From NCBI RefSeq assembly GCF_028858725.1, contig NC_084760.1:93927867-93991866 (forward strand): a stretch of 64,000 bases of DNA, given 5' to 3'. Positions within the stretch are counted from its first letter, which is position 1, and each line of letters begins with the position of its first letter. A model generated the notes under the pieces. That model ran no database searches, was not told the origin of the DNA, and was given only the letters and a program-made list of their open reading frames with translations. The DNA comes from Colius striatus (Eukaryota; Chordata; Aves; Coliiformes; Coliidae). Positions 24,780 through 35,300 of the stretch are shown here, in pieces. The position numbers and the translations under genes are program-made.

Positions 24780-25010
24780 GGCCTGGGCTGGCCAGGCGTG
24801 CCTTCCCCGGCAGAGGGTGCTCCGTGCCCGAGGAAGCGCTGCCCGCAGCCGCTGCCCATGGCGCCGGCCCGCCGCGCGTTTCAGAGGTGGCGGCGCGGCC
24901 CGCACGGACGCGCCTCTCGCCTATAAGAGCTCTGCTGGGTCTCCCGTGCGCCCGAGGAAAGGCTGTGAAGTGCTTCTCGTCTGTCGGCGAGGAGGACGTG
25001 TGATGGGATC
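24780..25010. promoter_or_regulatory. CpG-dense patch, possible promoter of the sulfotransferase-like gene
   Basis: This is the most CpG-rich noncoding stretch of the window, with runs such as GGCGCCGGCCCGCCGCGCG. It lies ~1 kb upstream of the sulfotransferase-like start codon, where a promoter and a 5' untranslated exon would be expected. A TATAAGAG word on the plus strand (about 24921-24928) could serve transcription in the other direction. The promoter role is inferred from base composition and position only. Confidence 0.4.
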
Positions 25011-25190
25011 CCCGTGTTGGGAGGTGAGGTGCTGCAGCCAGACACAGCTGCACCTGCCCCTGCAACCTGTCACCACACATCCAGGAGAAGCACGGTACGG
25101 CCCGAGGTCAGGGTGCATGGGGGTGGGAGTCAATGGCTGCCCTTCGCTTCCCTTTCCAGCACAAGATAGGTGTTTTACTTTGAGCTGCAG

Positions 25191-25455
25191 TGATTTGGTT
25201 GGAAAAGACCTTTAAGATGTCAGGTCCAAGCACTAACCAAACACTGCTGAGCCCATCCCTAAACCGCATCCCTCAGCACCTCAGCTACACATTTCTTACA
25301 TATCTCCAGGGAGGGTGACTCCACCACGTCCCTGGGCAGCCTGTTCTTCTGTTTAACAACCCTCTCGGTGAAAAAGGCTTTTTTTCTAATCTCCAATCTA
25401 AACCTCCCCGGGCACAACTTGAGGCCATTTCCTCGTCCTACCACTTGTTACTTAG
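25191..25455 (-). mobile_element. CR1 LINE fragment, minus orientation
   Basis: The sequence starts GATTTGGTTGGAAAAGACCT, passes through CCCTGGGCAGCCTGTTC and ends near GAGGCCATTTCCTCGTCCTA, which is the reverse complement of a CR1 3' region in the normal block order. The ATTCTATG tail itself is missing. Confidence 0.9.
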
Positions 25456-27463
25456 GAGACTCAGCCCTCCTAGCCCCATAGGTCTTAAAGCAGGAGGTGC
25501 CTGAGTGAAGGCTAACTGAATTAACTGGAAGGAAGCATTTCTGTGTTACTTGTAGTACTGACCACCCCACAAGGGCTGCATGATCCTTGGGAAAGGACTC
25601 TCTACAAGACAGCCTGCCTTCCTTTTTCCCCAGCGCAAGTTAGCTGGTGTAGAGAGCAGTGCCATCTGCCTTCCCTGCTCCAGCTGCCCAAACTGATGAT
25701 GTTCAGCCGTTCCCAAAGCTGCTCTTAGGCAGCCATGGCCTGGCCGTGTGCCTGAGCAGCAGAGCTCTGCAGGGGCTGCCACAGGAGCCGATGCAGCCTC
25801 CAGTGAACTCACCTTGAGTGCTAGGATGCCATTTTTATTATCAGTCTGCTGTAAGGGTAATAACTAAAAGGGTGGAAGCAACTCTAAGTTCTCTTGGTTA
25901 AGCAGGTGGCAGCAGCGTGTGCCTTCCTGTGTTAAACTGTGACATTTCAGCAGGGACTGTCCCAACCACAACCCTGGTGACCCAAAGTACAGCTGAAACT
26001 GTTAGGGAGAAACACAGTTTATTTTTATATTACAGTCACAAGGTGAAAGCACCTCTGTCTGGGGGGGAAAAAAAGTGAAAAAACCCCTTTGCTTTGCATT
26101 GCAAAGAAACGGCACTTAGAAAGTTTTATGGGTATGGATCTCTTCAGAGGAGCACAAGGTGCAGCATGAGATGGGGAGCAGCTGCTTTGCAATGGGGCTG
26201 CCTATGTCCACGTGCCCCAGCTGCAGATTTCCCTTTGTGTGTAACTGGTGTTCATTAACTGGAGGTAGAACTCCCTCTCAGTGGCAGGCAGCGTGGGGCT
26301 GTGCTAAGCTCTTCGGGTCAGTGGTGCTCTGTGGGGCCTCCTGATGCTTAGCATCCAAAGACAGATCAGATGCCCCTGTGAAACCCCTGTGTTGGTATCT
26401 GTGTTCCTCCTAATCGACAGCAGGGCTGTCAGGCTGAGGAGTGGGAGAGGGTGGTGCAAAGACCTCACATGTGGCTGCAGAGCCATGTCCCAAATAGACT
26501 CAAGGCTGCTGTGGTGAGGGGTATGGGGAAGAGAGAAGCAAGAAATATCTCCTCTCTCTCTCATATCTGCCATTCAAATGGCCAATTCAGTGATTTTTTT
26601 TCCTTTTCACATAGATTTTTCTTTTTTTTTTTTTTTTGGCACTAAAAAGCTTTCTAAAGGGTCTGTAGACACTTTAAACTTACTGCTAGGCTTTCCATGC
26701 TTATACTGACCACTCAGAAGTGATCAACAAGACTGAGACTACACCTCTGAAGGCTTCCTGCTCCATGCTGGAAGGAGGCAGCATGCTGTTTAGGCACAGA
26801 GGTTGAGCCAGGCATGCAAATGCACCTGCATCCTATTAATTATTGCAATCACACAGTGAATTAATCAGGGGATCCACCTGAAGCTTCACCTTATTTAGGA
26901 AAACACCGACTGCTGTGAATGTGAGAAGAAAAGCTTTTTTCTTTCCACCAGCAATAGGATTGCCTGAAAGAGGATTTCCAGACTTAGCCCCACTGATGGC
27001 TTGAACTGGATTACTTCGGGCTCCCTTGTTTTTACCTTGTGGGACACAAACTTTGGAGATATTCTTACATGTAAATAAACATCCTCGTCTTCAGCCTTCC
27101 CTCATTCCTCCCACGCCTCCAAATTTTGCAAAGCATTGTCTGTGTGACCGTGACCTGCGGGCGCTGCTGAGCTGGTGTCCCCCTCCTTGTTCCTTGTTCC
27201 ACGTCATGCCTGCCTGTGCTTGTGGGAATGTGAACTTTGCAGACTGATGGCAAATGCTGCCTCATTTGTCCAGAGATGTTTTTACATTGCGATGAAAGGA
27301 GAGCTGTTAGAAAGCCGCTGCCTTCTCCTGCTTCTTGTTTGGAAACTCAGATATGACGTCTCCATTTGGCGTGTGAAGTTGGGCTTGTTGCTTGGCAGCA
27401 ATGTGACAGCAGCCGGAGGAGGAATGAGCTGCCCTGGCCTCAGAGCATCATTTAATATATGAA
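25456..27463. other. Intergenic region, no gene seen
   Basis: I see no recognisable exon or mobile element here. A run of 16 thymines near 26623-26638 is the only simple repeat I noted. Confidence 0.5.
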
Positions 27464-27621
27464 GATTGCCCAGGTGGGCTGTTGAGTCTCCTTCTCTGGG
27501 GACATTCAAAACCCACCTGGATGAGTTTCTATGTGACCTACTCTAGAAGGTCCTGCTCTGGCAAGGGGGTTGGACTAGATGATCTTTTGAGGTCCCTTCC
27601 AACCCTTAAGATTCTGTGAAG
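27464..27621 (+). mobile_element. CR1 LINE 3' end, plus orientation
   Basis: About 155 bp of CR1 3' end are present: a GCCCAGGTGGGCTGTTGAGT block, the GGGGGTTGGACTAGATGATC block and a tail AGATTCTGTGA. It is strongly 5' truncated. Confidence 0.92.
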
Positions 27622-30600
27622 GAGAGTCCTAAGAGCAGGGCTATTGGGCTACTGGCTGGGGATGCGTTGCATGGAGTGGAGGGGCATTCCTCAAAATCAA
27701 ACCAAAAAAGTTGAGGGGGAGAGTGGGTATTTGTGGATAAACAGGGTGCTGCAAGCTGAGTATGTGGCCTCCTGATTCCCCAAGCTCCTCTCTGTATGCC
27801 TGTCAAGAAGTTTGACTGCCCAGCTTGCTTCATCACTGGGGCAGAGATTTACCCCATTGCCTACCCGCAGGACTGCCTTAGCCACAGAGGCTGCACTTTG
27901 ATGCGTGAACTGCAGCACAGCTGCAAATATTGGCTTCTTTAGTCTCATGATCATTTAAGAGATTTCACCAAAAGGATCACTTCTTGGCTGCTTCCTGGTA
28001 GGGAGGACTTGGGATTTTCTTCCATCTGGCTAGATGTGGGCAGCTGTGGGGTAAGGAACCTGCCCCACACCCTAGGCCCATCTCCCTCTCCTTCAGCACT
28101 TGCATTCAGTGCCGCCACCAAGGTGCCAGTGCTGGCAGTGGGTTAGAAAGGTGGGTGTTTGGCCTTCTGCACTGGACAGAGAACACAACTGCATGCTGGC
28201 TTTAGGCAGACGGGGAGAAGCCAGAGGCTGCAGAGACTGCCCCATGCAGCAGCATCCTGGGACTGGCCAGTGCTGAAACAGGACTAGTTATGCAATGCAG
28301 AAAGGACAGGAAAGGAAAGCAAGTTTACATTGCACCTAAGGAGCAGAGCAGGTAGGACAATGTTTGGAGTGGTTGTACAACTTCAGCGCTTCCTGTTTTC
28401 CTGCGGGCAGGAGCTGTGATTGTCACTTCTTATTCAGCTCCTCATCCTGGGAGGAAGACGGTATCGGGCTGTCCAGGGGCAGCAGGATGTTTATGTGGTA
28501 GGCTGAGTTAAGGTTCTGCTTTTAATACTCCCTGGAGCAGAATCATTGGGGGAAATGTACATTTTAGATTTTAATTTTTTTAACTTAAAAAACCAAATAA
28601 ACAAACACACAAACGAAAAGGGCTCATAAATGCCCAAAGTGCTTTGCAATTGCCAGTCGGGCTGCGTGGCGGAATGCCAGCGCTGTCGCTTTCTTCTGAG
28701 GCTCTTACACGAGGATTTTACGAGGTGGCATGAACTATTGGTAATTTAGGGAGGATTCATGTAATTAGGGATGCTGCATTGAGAGGAGACTTTGCTTAAT
28801 TACCATGTAAGCTGTTAAACTTTGTGTTGGCTCAGCGGTGACTTGCATCAAGCAACCTCTAAGCGTGGTGGAGGGAGGCTGATGCAGATGTGCATCCTCC
28901 TCCCAGAGGACTCCTCCTCTCCCTGCTTTATTAGGGACAAGGGCATTTTCCTGAGAGAGGTGAAGACCAGGGGACTCGATGAGCCTGAATGTCTTAAAAA
29001 CTAAGGGGATTACAGCCATCATCTCTCTGCGGTGGCAGATGGGGATCCCATGGAAAAAATCCCATGTGCAGGGGAGGGATGTTCATGGTGCTGGTGGCCA
29101 TCACCTCCATCCCAGCAGCTCCTCCCGTGGGACTAGCTACTGTCCATCCCATCATCTACCCGCAGGCCTAGATGTCATCACCTCCATCCCAGCAGCTTCC
29201 CATGGAGCTTCACGGTGGCACCCAAACAATGCAGGACTTCTCACCGCTGAGCATTTCTCTAACCAGATCCCAGTCTTGCTTTGTGTCCCAAGTACCTTCT
29301 AGCTCTGCCTGGCCTTCCTTTCTCTTCCTCTGGCTGTTAAAATGCAGTAGCACCTCAGGGAGAAACCTATAGCTCTCACAGACAAACCTGGCAGTGCCTA
29401 TGCATGACTACTAATTCAGAAAATCCAGTCCTCCACCATTTCTTTCTCGTTTATTTTTAATATGAAGCAAGTCTTGTCCTGCTGTTACGTTTCTTAACAA
29501 CTTGTGCTTGGGGTGTGACTCTTGGCCACACTTTACGTTTTAAGGCCTTGACTGCAAGCAATGACCATAGGCAGAAGTTTATTTATTCCATCCAGACATT
29601 CTCCCCTTTGGGACCAGAGTAAGAGGGAGATCCAGAAAGTGCCTTTGGGATCCACTTCTCCAGCCCACCAACGTGGGGGCAGACCCTGTGCTTGCCCCCC
29701 GGTTTCATGGACATTGTACTCTTGTTTTTTCCTGAGAGCTGCAAAGAAGAGATTTGGGTCTGAAAGCTCTCAAGACCTCCTGGAAAAAAGGTAATGGGGG
29801 TAATGAAAAACATTGGGATGGCAGGAAGGAAACCTCAGATGTAAATGATCTCTTGTGGAGCCAGACTTCAGTCTTCCTCCTGTGGTCCCTGAAGGGAAGG
29901 GGAGGTGTGGGCTGAGGGCAGATGGGTAAAGCAAAACGAGATGTCACAGGAATTGGGCTTCTGTCTCCCATGATTCCTCTTCTCCTGAGCCTCAGCTCCC
30001 TCACTTCAGAGGGGTTACCACTTCTCCAGCTTGACACCCTGAGCCTGCCCTATTTTGGAGGGAAGAAGTACTTTTGCTTTGTGTTTACAGCAGTGTTTCC
30101 CCCTTTTTACCTCAATTTTTTGTGCTGCCGCCTGGCCAGGCGAGGAAGGCTGTGGCACGTGTCAGTTGCTGGATGTGGGGGGAAAGGTTTCTCCATCAGC
30201 TTTTGGCCCAGGGACTGGCTTTTGCTGAGGCTCCCTGAAAGCTGAGCTTGAGCTTGCTTGAGGGCTCACCCAGCCATCCGCCCATTGCTCCCGGCCTCTC
30301 CTGAGGGAGTGCTGCCGTGTTACGCTGCTGGCTATCACATTTTCTTCATGGCTCGTTGTTTCTATTATTCATGTAGCAACTTTTTGGAGATCTCTGATTT
30401 TTCTGAGTGCTTTTCAGAGGAGATGGCAGGGTGGCTTGCTTGGGCTACCTCCACACCTGCGGGATGTTGTTTCTGACGAGTGAGGTTGTCGGGAACTCTG
30501 GAGTCTCTGGTCCTGACTGTTTTACTGTACCAGAAGTGTCAGGGGGAAAAGGGTTTAAGGTCTGTTTGTTTTGCTTTTTTTGTCCAGACAATAAGCCAGC

Positions 30601-30910
30601 AAATACTCCCAGGTTGTTTATATTTGGATAAGGCTGCTCCATGTCCTGTGAAAGGAAAATGACACATCTACTTCTCATGGGGAGAGACAGTGTGGGACAA
30701 ATCGAGCCAGACGCAGGCAGGCATGGCTTCCAGAAGCCTGTTGGTGCCACTTGTTTGATGCATGGAGTGACCTGGGTGCTTTGATCCAGTCAGAGAGAGC
30801 ATGTCAGGGACATGAAGGCCTGTTTTTTCATTGTTGGAGGCATTAAGGTTGGGGGCAGATGCACAGGAAAGGCAGAGCTTGGCCCCCAGTGCCAGCTCCA
30901 TTGGACCATC
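27622..30910. other. Intergenic region, no gene seen
   Basis: No exon can be supported. A 22-bp direct repeat occurs at 29099-29120 and 29176-29197 (see findings). The remainder looks like unique intergenic sequence. Confidence 0.5.
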
Positions 30911-31025
30911 TTCCCTTCCCTTCCCTTCCCTTCCCTTCCCTTCCCTTCCCTTCCCTTCCCTTCCCTTCCCTTCCCTTCCCTTCCCTTCCCTTCCCTTCCC
31001 TTCCCTTCCCTTCCCTTCCCTTCCC
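30911..31025. repeat. (TTCCC)n simple satellite, 23 units
   Basis: The pentamer TTCCC is repeated without interruption for 115 bp. The complementary strand is (GGGAA)n. The repeat is open in several frames, which creates spurious ORFs with SLPFP or GKGRE repeats. A pyrimidine-rich tail continues to about 31080. Confidence 0.97.
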
Positions 31026-31718
31026 TCTTTCTTTTTCCCCTCCTCTTTTCTCTCCTGTGTTCTTCCTTATCTTCTTCTTGTGCTTTCATTTTCAAAGTGG
31101 GATTGATGCGAGGATGCTGCCACAGCCCTTGGGGTTTTACTGGAGCATAGCACAGGTCCTCCTCAGACTTTTTTAAACCCTTGGGTGGTTATTTGGTGTT
31201 GCTGCAGCACAGTCCCTCTTCTTTATTCCTTCGCTGCATCTCCTTTGTGGAAGACATTGCTAGGAGAGCTGCCAGTTCCAGCTGCCTCTATAAATACTCC
31301 TGCTATAAATTCAGAGAGCTTGGTCCCTGGCAGGCACAGCCATGTCTCCAATCACCCCGTTGTAAGGTGCTTGCTGGAAACTTTCAGGCTGTGAGCACTG
31401 CCACAAAAGAAAAAGCTATTAATGTGTTGTTAGAAGGCTTATGTTTTGATTTTCAATTGATTAACAAAAGTGATGCAATAGTGGCTTACTGGAGCTGCAA
31501 CATTTCCATTCCCTTGATCTTACTTCAGTCAACTATTTTAAGATTTGTACCAGGATAAATTGCTTTTGGAAAGCAAACTAAACCACACGTGTGAGCAAGA
31601 GCACTGCGGGGTCTGTGGCAATGGGCTTGGGAGCTGAGGTTTACTCTTGGTGTGCTGAGATAAGACCTGTGGGTCTTTGTTTCCCCATTTCATGCAGGAG
31701 TCCAGGCTGAAGCCTCCC
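31026..31718. other. Intergenic region, no gene seen
   Basis: After the pyrimidine-rich tail of the satellite I see no exon or recognisable repeat before the LTR at 31719. Confidence 0.5.
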
Positions 31719-32355
31719 TGTCATGATTTGCCATGGAGCCATTCCTGGTAATGGGGAAGGGGCTATAAAGATAGCTCGTGTAAGAAGCTGCTTGAAACTC
31801 TCCCCAGCTCTGAGCCAAATTCACTTCTGGGGCTGAGTCAATTAGGTGCCTCAGTGATCACTTTGTAAGAAGAAGAACCCAGAAGAGGGTTCTTCTTGTT
31901 CCTTCTTGTTCCGTCCTTCCTTTTTTCCCAGCTGACGGTGGTGCAAGGAGTTGGGGGAGAGCGAGAAGTGACCATGCAGATCCCAAGGTCAGTGAGGGAA
32001 GGGAGGAGAAGGTGTGCTGGAGCAGAGATCCCTCTGCATCCTGTGAGGAGGGAAGAACCCACACCAGAGAAGTTCATTAAGGACTGTGTCCTGGGGGAAG
32101 GACCCCGTATCAGAGCAGAGGAAGAGTGCAAGGAGTTGTCCTCCTCTGAGAAGACAGAAGCGGCAGAGCCCATCTGTGAGAGACTGACCACATCCCCCAT
32201 TCCCTGCCTCCCTGCGCTGTTGAGGTGGGGAGAAGGTAGAGATATCAGGAGCAGTGAGCTGGGCCTGGGAAGAAAGGAGGGATGGGGGAGGGAGATCTTA
32301 AAGTGCTGGTTGTAATTTTCTCATCTTTTTTTCCTTCTGTTCTGTTTCTTGTAGC
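31719..32355 (+). mobile_element. Endogenous retroviral LTR, solo, 3' part missing
   Basis: The element starts TGTCATGATTTGCCATGGAG and is clearly similar along its length to the element at 50757. It has a TATAAA word at 31764-31769, shared blocks TTCACTTCTGGGGCTGAGTC and CACTTTGTAAGAAG, and a shared end GATCTTAAAGTGCTGGTTGT. The similarity stops abruptly at TTTCTTGTAG (~32355), before the polyadenylation signal that the other copy has. No viral genes flank it. Confidence 0.75.
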
Positions 32356-35300
32356 CACAGGATACACCCATTTCGAAGGCCTGAGCTTTGGCAGTGGGCT
32401 GAAGGCAGTTCTCGCGCCCCTGGCACCCCTCGCTCTTTCCATCCTGGGAAGGGACATTTCTTCACACTGTCCTTACCCCCAGATTGTCTTTCTGAGCCTT
32501 TTCACATGTCGAGGCCAAGTCCCTGGGAATGGTCCTGTTGGACTCAAACCTGTGTGAGGAGGAGGAAAGCCTCTCCTCTCTGACAGTGTCCTGCAACATT
32601 AAAAGGTATCTCCGGGATGGGCTGCAGCCAGAGCTGGGCTCAGTCCCAACTGACTCATTTTCTGCATCACAGCCCCAGTGAGAGAATAGATTTATTCTTA
32701 AAAAGAAAAAAAAGGTGCACTTTGCCTCTTCTCCGGGAAAACTCTCACTCCCTTTTACTCACTTGCCAGGAAAGGCTTGCTAGGAGGTGAAGGAAGCTTC
32801 TACTTGAGATCCAGTAAATTCCTTTTCACGTTCTTCTTGGCACATCTCTTTTTAGCACTTGAAGATTTCTTTCCTGACTGCAGAGAAAAGCAGGCAAGAA
32901 GAAAGTAGGAGCTGGTGGATGGCAAAGCCCTCGTCAGAATTTTCATTTCAGAAACGATTCCAGTGACCTCAGTGACCGTGGAATAAGGTTTTGGTGTGTG
33001 AGTACCCACCCAAGGCCCATATAGCCAAGAACAGTGATGCTTTTGCGTTACAGGAGACTGCAAGTAATTGACATTCAGGCTCAAAACAGACTGTCCTGAA
33101 ATGATGGTTCTCCTGTGTCCCGCAGAGCGTGGGCAGAGGTGGGGAACAACCCCTGAGGCAGTCCCGTACATCCCGCTTCTCCCCGTAGCTCCAGGAGCTG
33201 TTCAGGGGACTGTAGACACTGTGTCATGGGGGAGTGGGAAAGGTGGGAGGAATAGCTGTTCTCCTGCACTCATATTTATCTCCTCGTCGATTGACCAGGT
33301 TCAAAAGGCAGGATATGTCTCCCTGGAGCCCATCAAACTCACAAACATCTACCTGGGAAGGATGCAAACCCGAACCCTGCTACTAAAAATACCCAGGCCA
33401 ACTGAGATTTTCCAAAACAGAGTTCCAGAAATGCTAAATTTGGTGGTGACTCGTCAAGGGAGGGAGGCACAACTGCTTTACTTCCCCTCACTCCCCCCAA
33501 GGCAAGGGGGAACAATGTAAATCCCAAATGCCATTGGTCCTACCCCCTCGGCTGGGCTGCTGCGCTTTGAAGTGCCCTTCAATAACATGTTAGGTACTGG
33601 CTTCCCAAGAAGGCAGAACTGCTGTAAAAACAGGAATCCTTTATTGGGCAGCAGGAAATCCTATTTTTACATGATTAAAAATAAAAGGGAAATATACGCA
33701 CCACGGGCACAGGCTAAAATTAAACCTCGAGATTCTCCCCCGATGCCTGGCTCCTGCAGCTTGCCTGAGTGAGAAGCTGATGGTGGACACCCAGAAGGAG
33801 TTTGCTGTCACTGCCTACCCTCAGTGGGATTTGCTCTGCTGAGGTTCTTTTCTCCTCCCAGCAAGCTTTATGAGCATGGCTTAAATAAACCGCTTTGGAC
33901 CCCCGCTGTGGCCAAGGACCGTGTCCTAGGCAAGCAGGAAGAGGCTTTTTTACATCTTCTTCGTGTGTCTCCTTGACACATTTCTGAGACAAAGGCTTCA
34001 GTTTCTGACTGCCCTTTGCGCTGACCTACATCCAGCTCAAGCTTTCCTCTGAGCAGAATTCCTGCATGCAGGCAGTCCAACATCATGTGCTGATACATCA
34101 CAGGGGGTTCGTCTTGCCCAAGTGACACCATTGATGCCAGCTTTGCATCTATTCCCTTGCAAAGGAACAGACTGGTACATCTGGTCTGGATTTTGAGCAC
34201 TGCACCACAAAGTTCTTTGGGTCTGTAGCCGTAGAGCCATAAGCCTCAAACATGCCCTGAGCCACAGTTCCCAAATCTCTTCCTTTCCTGCAGTCCAATA
34301 CTTAAAAGCAACTGCCAAAGCAGCTCTGTGGCTGTGTGTTTTCATCACCACTCTGCCTTGGATGACAAATGTAACTCATTTGCAGCCACTCATCTGTTGT
34401 TTAGCACCTCGGGGCTCTGCCAGTTGAGGCAGTGCTCAGGGCTTTCCTCTGAGCTGCACTAGCTTTACCGTCTCTTCAGGCAGTGTGGCACTGGGGCAAG
34501 TTGTTGGTCACAAAGGTGGCCCTGATGGCATCTTGCCAGCAGTTCTGTCAGGCTTATCTGTATTGAACCTTGGACCAAAAAGCTTTTTGCTTAGCTTGCA
34601 AAGAGAAACTAGAATGTATCCAGAGAATTCACATGGTAAAATGAAAGCACGAGGTGCACATGTCCTGACTGATCATGCTGGCATTTTTTAATGTGTGTGT
34701 ATACATATATGTATCTATGTAAAGGCACAATCTACTTCTTGCCTGAGAGAAGCCCCTTTCAGATGTCCATGGAAAGCATTTGAGCTCAGATGGGGGCTCT
34801 TTGCACCACAACAGAGTTTGCAGCTGGGTGAAGGATGCCCAAATCTCATGGAGAGATATAACCAGTTCCTTGGGGGCTTTATTGTTGCGTGGCCAAGGAT
34901 GGGGGTTTTGGGGATCAGAGGATGAGCAGAAGGGGAGCACAGACCATGAAACTTAACACAACCCAGAAAAGAAGCAAGTCTCCCAAAGGTGGTGAGAGGA
35001 ATGCAAATGGTAGTCAGACCACAAACTGCATGTGAAACTTAAATGTTTTGAAGCTCAGTAAGAACAACAGAACAAACGTGCTGAGCCAGAGGGGTCTTGG
35101 CCATCATTTGCCTTAGAGGTACCACTGCCAGCTCTACCCAGGCTAACCCTACACAAACTTTACCCAGTAACTCCTCTAATTTTCCTATTCTGAGAAGGGA
35201 TAAAGCAAAACCATGCAATCACCTTTTTGTACAGCAGAGCTATGCTGTAGGATATACCTAGAGAAGCTATTTGCTTGGAAGAAATGCTTGAAGGCATTTG

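Noticed and set aside
24452..25215. Several open frames in the CpG-rich patch
   Set aside because: GC-rich sequence has few stop codons; the frames on both strands are low-complexity and match nothing I know.
30790..31176. Open frames with SLPFP or GKGRE repeats
   Set aside because: They are produced by the TTCCC satellite read in different frames.
31896..32315. 139-residue plus-strand frame
   Set aside because: It lies inside the LTR and has a counterpart in the other LTR at 50928-51281. LTRs of this kind do not code for protein.
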